From Sphaerisporangium perillae (lineage in GTDB: Bacteria; Actinomycetota; Actinomycetes; Streptosporangiales; Streptosporangiaceae): a DNA stretch of 64,000 bases. Position 1 is the stretch's first letter; each line of letters opens with the position of its first letter. Both the position numbers and the translations under genes were made by a program. Shown one piece after another: positions 62,596 to 64,000 of the stretch. Where the stretch lies: the NCBI RefSeq assembly GCF_023276435.1, contig NZ_JALLPO010000014.1:1-64000 (forward strand). Direction: 5' to 3'. A model generated the notes under the pieces. The model was not told where the DNA came from. It saw nothing but the letters and a program-made list of their open reading frames with translations, and ran no database searches.

Positions 62596-64000
62596 TCAGA
62601 ACAGGAAGTAGCGCTGGGCCATGGGGAGCTCCTCGGCCGGGGCGGGCTCGATGAGCTCGCCCTCCACGCGGACCGCGAACGTGTCGGGGTCCACCTCGAT
62701 GGCCGGGAGCGCGTCGTTGAGCGGCATGGACTCCTTCCGCCGGGTGCGCACATCGGCGACCGGCACCAGCCGCCGGTTGATCCGCAGCCGGTCCGCCAGG
62801 CCGTCCTCGATGGCGAGCGGCGCGACGAAGTGCAGGGAGGTGGCGGCCGCGGTCACCGGGGCCGCGCCGAACATGGGCCGGGGCATCACCGGCTGGGGGG
62901 TGGGGATGGAGGCGTTGGCGTCGCCCATCTGCGCGTAGGCGATGACGCCGCCCTTGACCACCAGCTGCGGCTTGACCCCGAAGAACGCCGGTTCCCACAG
63001 GACGAGGTCGGCGAGCTTGCCGGCCTCGACCGAGCCGACGTGCGCGTCCAGCCCGTGGGCGATGGCCGGGCAGATCGTATATTTCGCTATATAACGCCGG
63101 GCGCGGAGGTTGTCGGCCCGGCCGTCTCCCGGCAGCGAGCCCCTGCGTCTTTTCATCACGTGCGCCGTCTGCCACGTCCTGATGATGGTCTCGCCGACCC
63201 GCCCCATCGCCTGGGAGTCCGACCCGATCATCGAGATGGCGCCGATGTCGTGCAGCACGTCCTCGGCGGCCATCGTCGTCGGCCGGATGCGCGACTCGGC
63301 GAAGGCGAGGTCCTCCGGCACGGAGGGGTTGAGGTGATGGCAGACCATCAGCATGTCGAGGTGCTCGTCGAGCGTGTTGACGGTGTGCGGGCGCGTCGGG
63401 TTGGTCGAGGACGGCAGCACGTTCGCATGCGCCGCGACGCGGATGATGTCGGGCGCGTGCCCGCCCCCCGCGCCCTCGGTGTGGTAGGCGTGGATCGTCC
63501 GGTCACCGATGGCCCGCAGCGTCGACTCGACGAAACCGGCCTCGTTCAGCGTGTCGGTGTGGATCGCGACCTGCACGCCGGTGGCGTCCGCGACGCGCAG
63601 GCAGGCGTCGATGGCGGCCGGCGTCGTGCCCCAGTCCTCATGCAGCTTGAACCCCGAGGCCCCGGCCCTGAGCTGCTCCAGCAGGCCGTCCTCGCTCACG
63701 GTGTTGCCCTTGCCGAGCAGCGCGACGTTGACGGGCATCCCGTCCATCGACTCCAGCATCCGCGCCAGGTACCACGTGCCGGTGACGGTGGTCGCCTTGG
63801 TGCCCTCGGCGGGCCCGGTGCCGCCGCCGATGACGGTGGTCACCCCGGCGGCGAGGGCCTCGTCCACGATCTGCGGGCAGATCAGGTGGACGTGCGAGTC
63901 GATCGCGCCGGCCGTGATGATCTTGCCGTTGCCCGCCAGGATCTCGGTGGAGGGGCCGATCACCAGGTCGGGGTGGACGCCGTCCATCGTGTCGGGGTTC
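62596..64000 (-). CDS. ureC: Urease alpha (catalytic) subunit, C-terminal 468 residues
   Basis: The gene enters from beyond the window's right edge; the visible part starts at [19 protein letters not shown]. Catalytic features are present: nickel ligands HVH in [10 protein letters not shown], the carbamylated lysine region [14 protein letters not shown], the flap around MVCHHLNP, and [11 protein letters not shown]. Urease hydrolyses urea to ammonia and carbonate. The missing first about 100 residues and any ureA/ureB lie outside the window. Confidence 0.96.
   Translation of the reverse strand, partial: NPDTMDGVHPDLVIGPSTEILAGNGKIITAGAIDSHVHLICPQIVDEALAAGVTTVIGGGTGPAEGTKATTVTGTWYLARMLESMDGMPVNVALLGKGNTVSEDGLLEQLRAGASGFKLHEDWGTTPAAIDACLRVADATGVQVAIHTDTLNEAGFVESTLRAIGDRTIHAYHTEGAGGGHAPDIIRVAAHANVLPSSTNPTRPHTVNTLDEHLDMLMVCHHLNPSVPEDLAFAESRIRPTTMAAEDVLHDIGAISMIGSDSQAMGRVGETIIRTWQTAHVMKRRRGSLPGDGRADNLRARRYIAKYTICPAIAHGLDAHVGSVEAGKLADLVLWEPAFFGVKPQLVVKGGVIAYAQMGDANASIPTPQPVMPRPMFGAAPVTAAATSLHFVAPLAIEDGLADRLRINRRLVPVADVRTRRKESMPLNDALPAIEVDPDTFAVRVEGELIEPAPAEELPMAQRYFLF

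Noticed and set aside
1-64000. Integrases, transposases, phage genes or plasmid origins
   Set aside because: No such protein family was seen in any plausible gene, so transfer of the T7SS locus rests on synteny alone.

Overview
The window is chromosomal DNA of a high-GC actinomycete. Gene content and order (hrcA-dnaJ2-rsmE, phoH-ybeY-corC, cdd-like-era, lepA-hemW, urease accessory genes, many GTG/TTG starts) and the style of the type VII secretion (T7SS) genes suggest the order Streptosporangiales (for example Nonomuraea or Streptosporangium relatives). That placement is an inference from synteny and protein style, not a database match.

1-18.3 kb is housekeeping DNA: two overlapping FtsX-type permease genes, rpsT, divergent lepA and hemW, two membrane or secretion-type unknowns with a DUF3097 gene, a CIRCE-controlled hrcA-dnaJ-rsmE operon, a SigE-family ECF sigma factor with its membrane partner, a HIT hydrolase and phoH-ybeY-corC. 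In many actinobacteria corC is followed directly by a small cytidine-deaminase-like gene and era. Here those two genes appear only at 59.0-60.4 kb, so about 40 kb has been placed inside this conserved run.

18.8-58.0 kb is one large T7SS locus. Core parts are eccB, eccC (fused, three ATPase domains), eccD, mycP and an Esx pair with a PPE-like gene; no eccE was found. Around them lie at least three two-gene cassettes (a small WXG-like protein plus a larger protein that starts with a CpnT-like domain or carries membrane segments), most joined by GTGA stop/start overlaps. There are also four YbaB/EbfC-fold paralogues, an NlpC/P60 hydrolase, a WXG100-lytic transglycosylase fusion, an SseB-like protein and a transmembrane kinase that lacks its HRD aspartate. 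The centrepiece is a 3,523-residue protein with a CpnT-like N-terminus, a long Pro/Ser/Thr region, a coiled coil, about six Ser/Gly-rich beta modules, a zincin motif and a C-terminal LysM. A gene overlapping its stop codon (TGATG), plus a second paralogue, look like immunity proteins.

58.4-64 kb returns to housekeeping: a lipoprotein, the cytidine-deaminase-like gene, era, then the convergent urease genes ureC (partial)-ureF-ureG-ureD.

Working model (inference): EccBCD and MycP export the Esx pair, the PPE-like protein and the cassette proteins. The two wall hydrolases open peptidoglycan, YbaB-fold proteins act as substrate chaperones, and the giant protein is the main effector, neutralised in the producer by the downstream immunity candidates.
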